From CAYLYP01 sp964387795 (GTDB lineage: Bacteria; Bacteroidota; Bacteroidia; Bacteroidales; UBA7960), in NCBI GenBank assembly GCA_964387795.1, contig CAYLYP010000083.1, positions 1 through 13,925 on the forward strand: a DNA stretch of 13,925 nucleotides. Direction: 5' to 3'. A model generated the notes under the pieces. It saw nothing but the letters and a program-made list of their open reading frames with translations. It searched no databases and was not told the DNA's origin. Every line of letters begins with the position of its first letter. Within the stretch, counting starts at the first letter, position 1. Both the position numbers and the translations under genes were made by a program. This document shows, piece by piece, positions 7,818-13,925 of this stretch.

Positions 7818-8816
7818 ATGAAGAAAATATTGAGTTTTTTGGTGTTGTTTAGTATATGTATTTCTTTCCTTTCATGTAGGGAGAACGGTCAAAAGTCAAA
7901 TACAGTGGAAAAAGCAGTGGAATCAAAAGATAAAAGAGTAATCCCTGAATTCAATGCCGATTCAGCTTATTATTATATTGAGAGGCAGGTTGCTTTTGGT
8001 CCAAGAGTTCCAAATACAAAAGCACATAAGGAATGTGCTGAATTTTTAATCAATTCATTAAATAGATTTGCTGATACTGTAATAATTCAAAAGGCTATTT
8101 TACAAGCATTTGATGGCACAAAACTTAATGCACAAAATATAATTGGAGTTTTTCAGCCAGAGAAGAAAAAACGTATATTGCTATGTGCCCATTGGGATAG
8201 CAGGCCATTTGCTGATTATGATCCCAATCCTGATAATTTCTTAAAACCCATTCCCGGAGCAAATGATGGGGCATCAGGTGTGGGTGTCTTAATGGAAATT
8301 GCCCGCCTGATTTCTATAACAAAACCTGAGCTTGGAATAGATATCATTTTCTTTGATGCAGAAGATTATGGGCAGCATGAAAAGGTTGATATTCAAAAAG
8401 AAGATACCTGGTGTTTGGGCTCACAATACTGGTCTAAGAATCCACACAAGCCTGATTATTATGCAAAATATGGGATACTGCTTGATATGGTGGGTGCAGA
8501 GAACGCTGTTTTTGGGAAAGAAGGCTATTCATTATATTTTGCACCAACAGTTGTCAGAAAGGTTTGGAAAACAGCCCAAAGAATAGGCTATTCAAAGTTT
8601 TTTGTTGATCAGGAAACAGATTATATAACTGATGACCATTATTATGTGAACAGTATTCGAAATATCCCTTGTATTGATATTATTCATTACGATCCTCAGA
8701 CAAACCATCGTTTCTTTCCGTATTGGCATACATTGAAAGACAATATGGATGCAATAAGTAAGGAAACACTCAAGGCAGTTGGGCAAACGCTTATAACAGT
8801 TATCATTGAAGAATAA
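7818..8816 (+). CDS. M28-family lipoprotein, probable glutaminyl-peptide cyclotransferase
   Basis: I place the start at ATG 7818, because it begins a compact lipoprotein signal peptide (MKKILSFLVLF...) ending in a lipobox with Cys20. An in-frame TTG at 7794 would only add eight polar residues. The 332-residue protein carries the landmarks of type II (animal-like) glutaminyl cyclases: AHWDSRP (124-130), the zinc-ligand Asp150 in GANDGASG, FFDAED (178-183) with catalytic Glu182 and metal-ligand Asp183, LLDMVGA (221-227) with the second catalytic Asp223, ITDDH (270-274) and FPYWHT (300-305) with zinc-ligand His304. These match human QC motifs FFDGEE, LLDLIGA and VWHT in order and spacing. The enzyme would convert N-terminal Gln to pyroglutamate on envelope proteins, tethered by lipid. 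An M28 aminopeptidase is the alternative, but the single-zinc motif set and the WHT motif favour the cyclase. Confidence 0.82.
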   Translation: MKKILSFLVLFSICISFLSCRENGQKSNTVEKAVESKDKRVIPEFNADSAYYYIERQVAFGPRVPNTKAHKECAEFLINSLNRFADTVIIQKAILQAFDGTKLNAQNIIGVFQPEKKKRILLCAHWDSRPFADYDPNPDNFLKPIPGANDGASGVGVLMEIARLISITKPELGIDIIFFDAEDYGQHEKVDIQKEDTWCLGSQYWSKNPHKPDYYAKYGILLDMVGAENAVFGKEGYSLYFAPTVVRKVWKTAQRIGYSKFFVDQETDYITDDHYYVNSIRNIPCIDIIHYDPQTNHRFFPYWHTLKDNMDAISKETLKAVGQTLITVIIEE

Positions 8817-8851
8817 GCTGTTATTTATATATTTAACAGAAAATCAATAAT

Positions 8852-8931
8852 CAGAAAAAGGGTATCAGATATTGGGAGGCTAAGGATTGTATTAATAATG
8901 CCAACGCCAGCCTGTATCTGATACCCTTCTG
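8852..8931 (-). terminator. Long-stem hairpin between convergent genes, probable terminator for the PhoH gene
   Basis: A perfect 14-bp inverted repeat (8858-8871 with 8915-8928, core GGGTATCAGATA) encloses a 43-base loop. Inside it, AGGCT (8877-8881) can pair with AGCCT (8909-8913); outside, CAG (8852-8854) can pair with CTG (8929-8931) across a 3-base bulge. On the minus strand the stem is followed by TTTTTCTG, so it can terminate the PhoH transcript; there is no T tract on the plus side. The loop is much longer than in a typical terminator, so another role (structured RNA 3' end or a mobile palindromic repeat) remains possible. Confidence 0.6.
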
Positions 8932-8947
8932 TATTAAGATAATTCAA

Positions 8948-10345
8948 TTAAAGGTTGTTTGCCAGGTTAGCCAATTCAGACCTTTCACCTTTTTCAAGCC
9001 TGACATGGGCATAAATAGCATTATTCTTAACCTTATCAATTAGATATGAAAGTCCATTACTTTGTGCATCAAGGTAAGGGGTATCAATCTGGTAAATATC
9101 ACCTGTGAAAATCATTTTTGTGTTTTCACCAGCCCTTGTAATAATTGTTTTTACTTCATGAGGGGTAAGGTTTTGTGCCTCGTCGATGATAAAGATAATA
9201 TTTGAAAGGCTCCTCCCTCTGATATATGCCAGTGGGGCAATTACAATTTTTTCATTTTCAAGTGCATCTTTTATATTTTTAAATTCCTTATCCTTTTCCC
9301 TGTATTGTGTTTGGATGAACTTAAGGTTATCAAACAAAGGCTCCATATATGGGCTAATCTTTGAACTTATATCACCGGGGAGGAACCCGATATCACGATT
9401 ACTAAGGGGCACAATCGGCCTTGCCACATATAACTGTTCATAAAGCCGCCTTTGTTCAAGCGCACCAGCTAAAGCAAGGAGGGTTTTTCCTGTTCCAGCT
9501 ACTCCCTGAAGTGTTACAAGTTTAACATCAGGATTCATGATGGCGTGAAGGGCAAAGACCTGCTCAGCATTTCTTGGTGTAATCTTTTGGACTGTTCTTT
9601 TATCGATGCGCTCGATAAGCCTGGTTAATGGATTATAATAAGCAAGGACAGAGTTCTGGCCATCACTAAGGATAAAGTATTCGTTAGGAATAGGATTTTC
9701 AAGGCCAATTGCTTCTGCTTCAATAACACCAGTTTGATAAAGAATGTCAATGATTGCTTTGTCAACGGTACTTATTTCCTGTTTCCCTGAATATAGTTCT
9801 TCAATATTTTTGATCTTACCAGTTTCAAAATCTTCAGCAGGGATATCAAGTGATTTTGCTTTTAAGCGAAGGTTGATATCCTTAGAAACAAGAACGACCT
9901 TGCGGTTTGGGTATTCTTCTTTAAGATATAAAGCGCTATTCAAAATACGGTGGTCGGGCTTATCTTCACCAAAAACCTGACAAGCATCAATGTCTTTTGC
10001 CTTGTTCATGATAACCTTAATCTTACCACCTTTTTCATTTTCCAGTGGAATCCAATCCTGTAAAGAAGCATTCAGTGAAAGCCTGTCAAGGATTCGGGTG
10101 AATTCCCTTGCTTCAAAGTTTTTGGTATCATTTCCTTTCTTAAACTGGTCAAGTTCTTCAAGAACGGTAATTGGTATTGCCACATCGTTCTCTTCAAAAC
10201 TGTTTATTGAGTTATGGTTATAGATAATCACTGAGGTATCAACAACAAAAATTTTTGGTTCTTTGTGAGGAGTTGATATTTTTTTTGTTGTTTTAGCTGC
10301 CTTTTCAAGGGAGCTTTTTTTTGAAGATTTATTTTTTACTTCCAT
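8948..10345 (-). CDS. PIN domain-PhoH ATPase fusion (PhoH2/YlaK type)
   Basis: The 465-residue protein opens with a lysine/serine-rich tail (1-30). A PIN nuclease domain follows at about 31-180, with the acidic residues expected for metal binding: Asp36 in VVDTSV, Glu64 in LEELD, Asp131 in PDHRIL and Asp156 in SKDINL. The PhoH ATPase domain occupies about 250-460, with Walker A GVAGTGKT at 281-288, Walker B IIFIIDEAQ with Asp388 and Glu389, and the downstream sensor-like FTGD (413-416). Length and order match PhoH2 proteins, which in mycobacteria combine ATP-dependent RNA unwinding with RNA cleavage. It is cytoplasmic and probably acts in RNA turnover. I see no small upstream gene like the phoAT partner of mycobacterial phoH2. 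It is monocistronic: its 3' neighbour is convergent and no gene lies just upstream on its strand. Confidence 0.93.
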   Translation of the reverse strand: MEVKNKSSKKSSLEKAAKTTKKISTPHKEPKIFVVDTSVIIYNHNSINSFEENDVAIPITVLEELDQFKKGNDTKNFEAREFTRILDRLSLNASLQDWIPLENEKGGKIKVIMNKAKDIDACQVFGEDKPDHRILNSALYLKEEYPNRKVVLVSKDINLRLKAKSLDIPAEDFETGKIKNIEELYSGKQEISTVDKAIIDILYQTGVIEAEAIGLENPIPNEYFILSDGQNSVLAYYNPLTRLIERIDKRTVQKITPRNAEQVFALHAIMNPDVKLVTLQGVAGTGKTLLALAGALEQRRLYEQLYVARPIVPLSNRDIGFLPGDISSKISPYMEPLFDNLKFIQTQYREKDKEFKNIKDALENEKIVIAPLAYIRGRSLSNIIFIIDEAQNLTPHEVKTIITRAGENTKMIFTGDIYQIDTPYLDAQSNGLSYLIDKVKNNAIYAHVRLEKGERSELANLANNL

Positions 10346-10738
10346 GTTCGTATGTATTAAATTTCTTTACTAAAATGGATATGTATAAAAATAAGAAACA
10401 TTGCATTCAAATTATTAAGTATAGCAAGGTTTTTTGTAATATTTTTATTTTGTTAAATATCAATTAGTTAATTCATTTTTTTCGTCAATTTTAAATTTTC
10501 AAGGTGGGCATAAATCATTGAAGTTTGCCGATTATCGTATCAGGGATGAAAAAAGAGGAAAGAAAAACAATAGTTACAAAAGCAAAATTTCAACATGAAA
10601 AAAGGGATTTAAATAATAAAAAAAATACTTCAACGTTGTTTGATAAAAGAATAACAAATGAAAATTGAAAGAAATTCATTTATATTTTAATTTTTTTGTA
10701 TTTTAGCAGCTCGAAAACCCAACAAAAAAAAGCATATT
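10346..10738. other. AT-rich intergenic region upstream of the PhoH gene and tRNA-Ser
   Basis: Nearly 400 bases of very AT-rich sequence must contain the divergent promoters for the PIN-PhoH gene and the tRNA. I found no exact TAnnTTTG element for either. The best candidate for the tRNA is TATTTTAG at 10699-10706 (one mismatch), about 33 bases before the mature tRNA, but it lacks a -33 partner. The only ORF of note is the doubtful 40-codon frame at 10546-10668, listed separately. Confidence 0.45.
10546..10668 (+). CDS. Doubtful 40-residue small ORF
   Basis: An ATG-to-TGA frame encodes 40 residues, rich in Lys, Arg and Asn (MKKEERKTIV start), with no signal peptide or membrane segment and no family that I recognise. 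A TTTGCC at 10534-10539, just before the start, resembles the end of a Bacteroidota -7 element (GAAGTTTG, two mismatches). Lys/Asn-rich frames of this size arise readily by chance in AT-rich spacers, and I see no other coding signal. Listed only as a candidate. Confidence 0.15.
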   Translation: MKKEERKTIVTKAKFQHEKRDLNNKKNTSTLFDKRITNEN

Positions 10739-10829
10739 GGAGAGATGGCCGAGTGGTCGAAGGCGCACGCCTGGAAAGTGTGTATACGCCAAAAGCGTAT
10801 CAAGGGTTCGAATCCCTTTCTCTCCGCCA
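10739..10829 (+). tRNA. tRNA-Ser (anticodon GGA)
   Basis: A complete class II tRNA: acceptor GGAGAGA (10739-10745) pairs with TCTCTCC (10819-10825), the discriminator is G (10826) and CCA is encoded (10827-10829). The anticodon stem CACGC/GTGTG (10766-10770, 10778-10782) encloses loop CTGGAAA with anticodon GGA at 10773-10775, reading UCC and UCU. The long variable arm (ATACGC/GCGTAT around 10784-10800) is the serine identity feature. The T arm is AAGGG-TTCGAAT-CCCTT. It lies 66 bases upstream of exbB on the same strand, with no terminator between them. Confidence 0.98.
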
Positions 10830-10895
10830 GGATTAACCTGTAAACATTTTAAATCTGAATTTTTAACGTAAAAATCAAAACCAATAAGAAAGACT

Positions 10896-11732
10896 ATGAA
10901 AAAATTATTTGTCTTTTTAACCGTAGCAGGAATGCTCACATTTGGTGCAGCATCTTCACTTAGCGCTCAGGACAAAACCGAAGGAACGCAGATAGAAGCT
11001 ACACAGAATGATTCAGTGGCTGATGCATCTAAAACTGACTCGAATGTGGAAACAGATGCTAATTTACCTACAGACAATACAGCAAGTGCTGAAGGTGAAG
11101 AAAAAAGTTTTCATTATATTTTAAAAGAAAAATTCATTGAAGGTGGTGCTGAGTTTATGGCAACTATCCTTCTTTGTTTAATTATTGGCCTTGGTCTTTG
11201 TATTGAAAGGATTATTTACCTTAACATGTCAACAACCAACACCAAAAAGCTTTTAGATAAAATGGAAGAAGCTCTTAATACGGGTGGAATTGATGCAGCT
11301 AAAGAAGTTTGCCGCAATACACGTGGACCTGTAGCAAGCATTTTTTACCAGGGACTTGACAGACACAATGAAGGCCTTGAAATGGTTGAAAAATCAATCG
11401 TTTCTTATGGTGGTGTTATGATGGGCCGTCTTGAATCTAACCTTACCTGGATATCTCTTTTTATTGCCCTTGCTCCTATGCTTGGATTTATGGGTACTGT
11501 AATTGGTATGATTGGTGCTTTTGATGATATCGCTGCTGCTGGTGATATTTCCCCAACAGTTGTTGCTGGTGGTATCAAAGTTGCTCTTTTAACTACAGTA
11601 TTTGGTCTTATTGTTGCTATTATCCTTCAGATTTTTTACAACTATATCACTGCAAAAATTGATAGCCTTGTAAATGCAATGGAAGACGCAACCATTTCCT
11701 TCATGGATATTTTGATGAAATTCAAAAAATAA
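10896..11732 (+). CDS. exbB: ExbB, MotA/TolQ/ExbB proton channel protein
   Basis: This 278-residue inner-membrane protein is the stator ring subunit of the Ton motor, which uses the proton gradient to drive TonB-dependent outer-membrane transport. It has a cleavable-looking signal peptide (hydrophobic core about 4-18, cleavage predicted after SLSA24 before Gln25). An acidic, Thr/Ser/Asn-rich periplasmic stretch (25-70) follows, and then transmembrane helices at about 86-108, 184-206 and 226-250. The ExbB/TolQ signature LGFMGTVIGMIGAF is at 196-209, with the paired helix containing GGIKVALLTTVFGL. An N-terminus in the periplasm agrees with ExbB topology; the signal peptide makes it longer than the E. 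coli protein. It is the first gene of a four-gene operon, 14 bases from the next gene. I found no exact promoter in the 66 bases after the tRNA; an interrupted palindrome (ATTTTTAACGTAAAAAT, 10859-10875) is there. Confidence 0.95.
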   Translation: MKKLFVFLTVAGMLTFGAASSLSAQDKTEGTQIEATQNDSVADASKTDSNVETDANLPTDNTASAEGEEKSFHYILKEKFIEGGAEFMATILLCLIIGLGLCIERIIYLNMSTTNTKKLLDKMEEALNTGGIDAAKEVCRNTRGPVASIFYQGLDRHNEGLEMVEKSIVSYGGVMMGRLESNLTWISLFIALAPMLGFMGTVIGMIGAFDDIAAAGDISPTVVAGGIKVALLTTVFGLIVAIILQIFYNYITAKIDSLVNAMEDATISFMDILMKFKK

Positions 11733-11746
11733 TAAAAAGTATCAAA

Positions 11747-12076
11747 ATGAACGACACTATTATTAATATCGGAATTTACCTTACTTATGTGCTGCTTGGT
11801 ATTTGCGTTCTGGTAGCTTTGGTATTTCCACTTGTTCAACTGGTCACTAATTTCAGTAAAGCAAAAACTGCTGTATTTGGAATTTTAGGGCTAGCCATAA
11901 TTGTTGTTCTCGGGTATCTCTTCTCTTCAACTGAGGTAAGCGAGGTAGCAATAAAAATGGGAGTGGGACCTAATGGAGTAAGGTTAATCGGTGCTGGTAT
12001 GATTACTACCTATATCCTTATGGGTATTGCTTTGTTAGCTGCAATATTGTCAACAGTTACTAAACAATTTAAATAG
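11747..12076 (+). CDS. Small three-helix membrane protein within the Ton operon
   Basis: I do not recognise a named family for this 109-residue protein. It has three predicted transmembrane helices: about 8-33 (YVLLGICVLVALVFPLVQLV), 42-60 (AVFGILGLAIIVVLGYLF) and 80-102 (LIGAGMITTYILMGIALLAAI). A short charged loop (34-41, FSKAK) and a Glu-containing loop (62-79, STEVSEVAIKMGV) join them. It has no signal peptide. It sits 14 bases after exbB and 9 bases before exbD, so it is almost certainly translated from the same message and probably interacts with the ExbB-ExbD complex. From memory, small membrane genes at this position also occur in other Bacteroidota Ton operons; I could not check this. 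The role as an accessory subunit is inference from context. Confidence 0.85.
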   Translation: MNDTIINIGIYLTYVLLGICVLVALVFPLVQLVTNFSKAKTAVFGILGLAIIVVLGYLFSSTEVSEVAIKMGVGPNGVRLIGAGMITTYILMGIALLAAILSTVTKQFK

Positions 12077-12085
12077 GATAGTATC

Positions 12086-12667
12086 ATGGCCAGAAGAATG
12101 TCCCAAGAAATAAATGCAAGTTCAATGGCGGATATTGCTTTCCTTTTGCTAATCTTCTTCCTCGTTACCACTACCATGGACGTGGATTCAGGTTTGCTAA
12201 GGGTACTTCCTCCTCCAATTGATCCCAATGCAACACCTCCTCCACCTATTAAAGAACGTAATGTTTTTGTGGTATTGGTGAATGCTCAAAATCAGATTAT
12301 GGTTGAAGGGCAACCTGGCTCTATTGCTACACTAAGACAACAAACCAGGGAATTCTTACTCAACCCTAATAACAATCCCGACCTTTCTGAAAGAGAAATG
12401 AAAACTGTTGAAAACCTTGGAGATTTGATGGTTTCCAAAGGGGTAATTTCCTTACAGAATGACAGAAGTACGTCTTACGAGACATATATAGCTGTTCAAA
12501 ATGAACTGGCGGCTGCAATAAATGAAATCAGAAATGAAGTTTCACGGGAATTCTTAGGCAAGAAATTTGATGAGCTTAAGGACGAGTATTTGATAAAAGC
12601 CGTCCGTGATGCTGTGCCAATGGCTATTTCTGAGGCTGAACCCAAAGACATTACAAAAAGAAAATAA
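12086..12667 (+). CDS. exbD: ExbD/TolR-family protein (first copy)
   Basis: This 193-residue single-pass protein has a short basic cytoplasmic N-terminus and a transmembrane helix at about 14-31 (MADIAFLLLIFFLVTTT) carrying Asp16, the proton-relay residue of the ExbD/TolR family. A proline-rich linker follows (42-55), then a periplasmic domain with an extended insertion (about 85-125), SLQNDRSTSYETYIAVQNEL (122-141) and a conserved-looking ISEAEPKDI end (181-189). It is longer than E. coli ExbD (about 140 residues), and the extra periplasmic sequence is typical of Bacteroidota forms as I know them. With ExbB it forms the Ton motor. The next gene starts one base after its stop codon, which implies translational coupling. 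Confidence 0.94.
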   Translation: MARRMSQEINASSMADIAFLLLIFFLVTTTMDVDSGLLRVLPPPIDPNATPPPPIKERNVFVVLVNAQNQIMVEGQPGSIATLRQQTREFLLNPNNNPDLSEREMKTVENLGDLMVSKGVISLQNDRSTSYETYIAVQNELAAAINEIRNEVSREFLGKKFDELKDEYLIKAVRDAVPMAISEAEPKDITKRK

Positions 12668-12668
12668 T

Positions 12669-13136
12669 ATGGGAAGATTTGTAAAAGAAAAATCAAAAGG
12701 AACTCCAGCTATTTCTACAGCTTCCTTACCTGACATTATTTTCATGTTGCTATTTTTCTTTATGGTATCAACAACTATGAGAGAAACAACATTATTTGTT
12801 AAGGTTAGTGCACCACCTGCTTCAGAAGTTCAGAAACTGGAACGGAAGTCCTTGGTTAGCTATATTTATGTTGGTGTTCCACTAAAAACTCAATTGGGAA
12901 CTGAACCTCGTATCCAGCTTAATGATGTTTTTGCATCTGTTGTTGATATTTCTCAATTTATTGCACAGGAAAGAGAAGCAAGGCAGGAAGCTGAAAGACC
13001 ATTACTCACTACTTCATTGAAAGTGGATAAGGAGACAAAAATGGGTATCGTAACAGATATTAAGCAGGAACTTCGCAAACTGAATGCACTAAAGATCAAC
13101 TATTCAAGTCGTAAAGGCGAAGTTGAAAAAAAATAG
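12669..13136 (+). CDS. exbD: ExbD/TolR-family protein (second copy)
   Basis: I start this 155-residue protein at ATG 12669 (MGRFVKEKSKG), immediately after the TAA of the previous exbD. An earlier in-frame ATG at 12606 would put 21 extra residues inside the upstream gene and is not needed. The single transmembrane helix (about 20-37, LPDIIFMLLFFFMVSTT) carries the conserved Asp22. The periplasmic part has the short ExbD-like domain ending with a TSLKVDKETKMG...IKQELRKL region typical of the family. It is the last gene of the operon, followed closely by a terminator. Two non-identical ExbD subunits suggest a heteromeric periplasmic partner for ExbB; no tonB gene is seen here. Confidence 0.94.
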   Translation: MGRFVKEKSKGTPAISTASLPDIIFMLLFFFMVSTTMRETTLFVKVSAPPASEVQKLERKSLVSYIYVGVPLKTQLGTEPRIQLNDVFASVVDISQFIAQEREARQEAERPLLTTSLKVDKETKMGIVTDIKQELRKLNALKINYSSRKGEVEKK

Positions 13137-13151
13137 TCTTTCAACTATTTA

Positions 13152-13186
13152 TTAAAAAAAAGGAAGCCAATGGCTTCCTTTTTTTG
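13152..13186 (+). terminator. Rho-independent terminator of the exbB-exbD operon
   Basis: The GGAAGCC/GGCTTCC stem, extended by A/T pairs (9 bp, 13160-13168 with 13172-13180, loop AAT), is flanked by an A run upstream and a T tract downstream to 13185. It follows the last exbD by 16 bases. The A-T flanks make it potentially bidirectional. Confidence 0.93.
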
Positions 13187-13500
13187 TTTTTAGTCTGTTG
13201 TTATTAGAATTGGTCTTAGTTTATTATGCTTTATGCCTATTTGCCACATAAAATTCCAATCACTATTATGGATAAGATATATTGTTTGTTTAATACAAAA
13301 TTTATTTTTCTGTGTCGAGATATAATTAATATGTGCCTTAAATAGTACTCAATTTAAATGATTTTTAATAAATAGTATTGGTTTGTAATTTGAAGTTTTC
13401 ATTTTGTCCTTTTTAGTAATTGTGGTGTTATGAAGATTAAAGTGTTTTTTTTTATGAATAATATTTAAATATGTTATCGTAAAAAAAATTCAAACACCTA

Positions 13501-13517
13501 TAAATGCTAAGCATTTA
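13501..13517. repeat. 17-base perfect palindrome
   Basis: Arms TAAATGCT and AGCATTTA are separated by one base. With that symmetry it could be a binding site for a dimeric regulator, but it lies about 190 bases before aspS and outside the promoter proposed there, so its role is unclear. Confidence 0.3.
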
Positions 13518-13563
13518 GAATTATTCAAATATTTGTGATATACCTTTAATTGGAATTTTGGTT

Positions 13564-13582
13564 TATCAAGTATAGCTTGATA
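13564..13582. repeat. Short 7-bp inverted repeat
   Basis: TATCAAG and CTTGATA face each other across a 5-base loop (TATAG), about 45 bases upstream of the proposed -33 element of aspS. There is no T tract on either side, so it is not a terminator. It could be a regulator-binding site; chance is also possible in this AT-rich stretch. Confidence 0.25.
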
Positions 13583-13625
13583 TATTTAAAATGAAAAGTT
13601 TTTGTAATTCATTTTTAGGATATGA

Positions 13626-13655
13626 TTGAAGATAGCCTGCTTTTTTATAACTTTA
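13626..13655 (+). promoter_or_regulatory. Candidate aspS promoter (TTG-N19-TAACTTTA)
   Basis: A TTG at 13626-13628 is followed, after 19 bases, by TAACTTTA (13648-13655), which differs from the Bacteroidota -7 consensus TAnnTTTG only in the last base. The spacing is within the accepted 17-23 range, and the implied transcript start near 13661 gives a leader of about 30 bases before the aspS ATG at 13693. It is the best-spaced promoter in the window. Confidence 0.5.
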
Positions 13656-13692
13656 CCGGGTTTTTTTTGAATGATTTAAACTATTGAATACC

Positions 13693-13925
13693 ATGCTTAG
13701 AACACATACATGCGGAGAATTAAGACTGGCAGATGCCGGTAAAAATGTAAGCCTGTGCGGATGGGTACAACGTTCGCGCGACCTTGGAGGGATGACTTTT
13801 ATTGATTTACGCGACCGTTATGGCATCACCCAATTGGCTTTTAATATGGAAACTGAGGCTGATTTATGCCGACAGGCAAGAGAGCTTGGCCGTGAATTTG
13901 TTATCAGGGTGGATGGCATGGTAGC
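13693..13925 (+). CDS. aspS: Aspartyl-tRNA synthetase, N-terminal part (3' partial)
   Basis: The window ends 77 complete codons into this gene. The visible residues are the OB-fold anticodon-binding domain of bacterial AspRS: MLRTHTCGEL at the start, then GWVQRSRDLGGMTFIDLRDR and GITQLAF (about residues 23-49), the standard landmarks of class IIb synthetases of this type. The enzyme charges tRNA-Asp in the cytoplasm. The catalytic domain lies beyond the window, so intactness cannot be judged. The ATG is the only sensible start, since the conserved RTHxCGEL begins three residues in. It has its own candidate promoter and is separated from the Ton operon by a terminator. Confidence 0.95.
   Translation, partial: MLRTHTCGELRLADAGKNVSLCGWVQRSRDLGGMTFIDLRDRYGITQLAFNMETEADLCRQARELGREFVIRVDGMV

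Larger units (their letters stand above)
13187..13692. other. AT-rich intergenic region upstream of aspS
   Basis: About 500 bases lie between the operon terminator and aspS. I find no credible gene: the largest ATG frame (13226-13345, 39 codons) is compositionally ordinary for AT-rich spacer. Features seen are a 17-base perfect palindrome (TAAATGCT-A-AGCATTTA, 13501-13517), a 7-bp hairpin (TATCAAG/CTTGATA, 13564-13582) and a promoter-like pair just upstream of aspS, each listed separately. Confidence 0.5.

Noticed and set aside
8818..8839. CTGTTA/TAACAG hairpin just after the glutaminyl cyclase stop
   Set aside because: The stem is only 6 bp and AT-rich, the loop is 10 bases and no T tract follows, so it is not a convincing terminator.
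10703..10939. Minus-strand ORF of 78 codons containing GIRTLDTLLAYTHFPGVRL
   Set aside because: It is the reverse complement of the tRNA-Ser gene and overlaps the exbB start. Translations like this are a well-known misannotation arising from antisense tRNA-Ser genes.
12606..12668. Earlier ATG for the second exbD
   Set aside because: It would overlap the first exbD by 62 bases and add 21 residues absent from the expected ExbD N-terminus; ATG 12669 gives a normal short basic tail before the membrane helix.
13226..13345. 39-codon ORF between the Ton operon and aspS (+)
   Set aside because: No promoter-like element, low-complexity AT-driven composition and no recognisable motif.

Overview
The window looks like a chromosomal segment of a low-GC member of the Bacteroidota, probably Bacteroidales or a relative. 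Reasons: a giant SprB-repeat protein with a C-terminal type IX secretion (T9SS) sorting domain, a PorT-like outer-membrane barrel, an exbB-x-exbD-exbD operon with Bacteroidota-style ExbD sequences, signal peptides cleaved just before Gln, a TAnnTTTG-type promoter element, and no clear Shine-Dalgarno sequences.

Layout. Bases 1-5400 (+) hold the 3' part of a very large modular surface adhesin; its start lies outside the window. Its modules fall into regular 75-, 85- and 70-codon repeats, followed by a DUF11-like domain, a glycine linker, an unfamiliar C-terminal region and the T9SS sorting domain. A strong terminator follows. Next is an outer-membrane beta-barrel protein (5562-6365, +) with its own promoter, converging on a soluble PAS-LuxR regulator (6384-7211, -). 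A gene-poor AT-rich gap of about 600 bases leads to a lipoprotein of the M28/glutaminyl-cyclase family (7818-8816, +). That gene converges on a PIN-PhoH ATPase (8948-10345, -), with a long-stem hairpin between them. A second gap holds only a doubtful 40-codon ORF, then tRNA-Ser(GGA) (10739-10829). A tight four-gene Ton motor operon follows: exbB, an unnamed three-helix membrane protein, exbD and a second exbD (10896-13136), closed by a clear terminator. After a third AT-rich gap, with a plausible promoter, the window ends inside aspS (13693 onward).

How the genes relate. Most encode the cell envelope: a secreted adhesin, an outer-membrane barrel, a Ton energy-transducing motor and an envelope lipoprotein likely to cyclise N-terminal glutamine. 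Two proteins here (the barrel and ExbB) have predicted signal-peptidase cleavage immediately before Gln, so they are candidate substrates of that cyclase. PhoH, the LuxR regulator, tRNA-Ser and aspS are ordinary chromosomal neighbours. I see no phage, insertion sequence or CRISPR. No wholly new system is evident. The best leads are the conserved-looking small membrane protein inside the Ton operon, the glutaminyl cyclase, and the nested repeat structure and uncharacterised C-terminal region of the adhesin.
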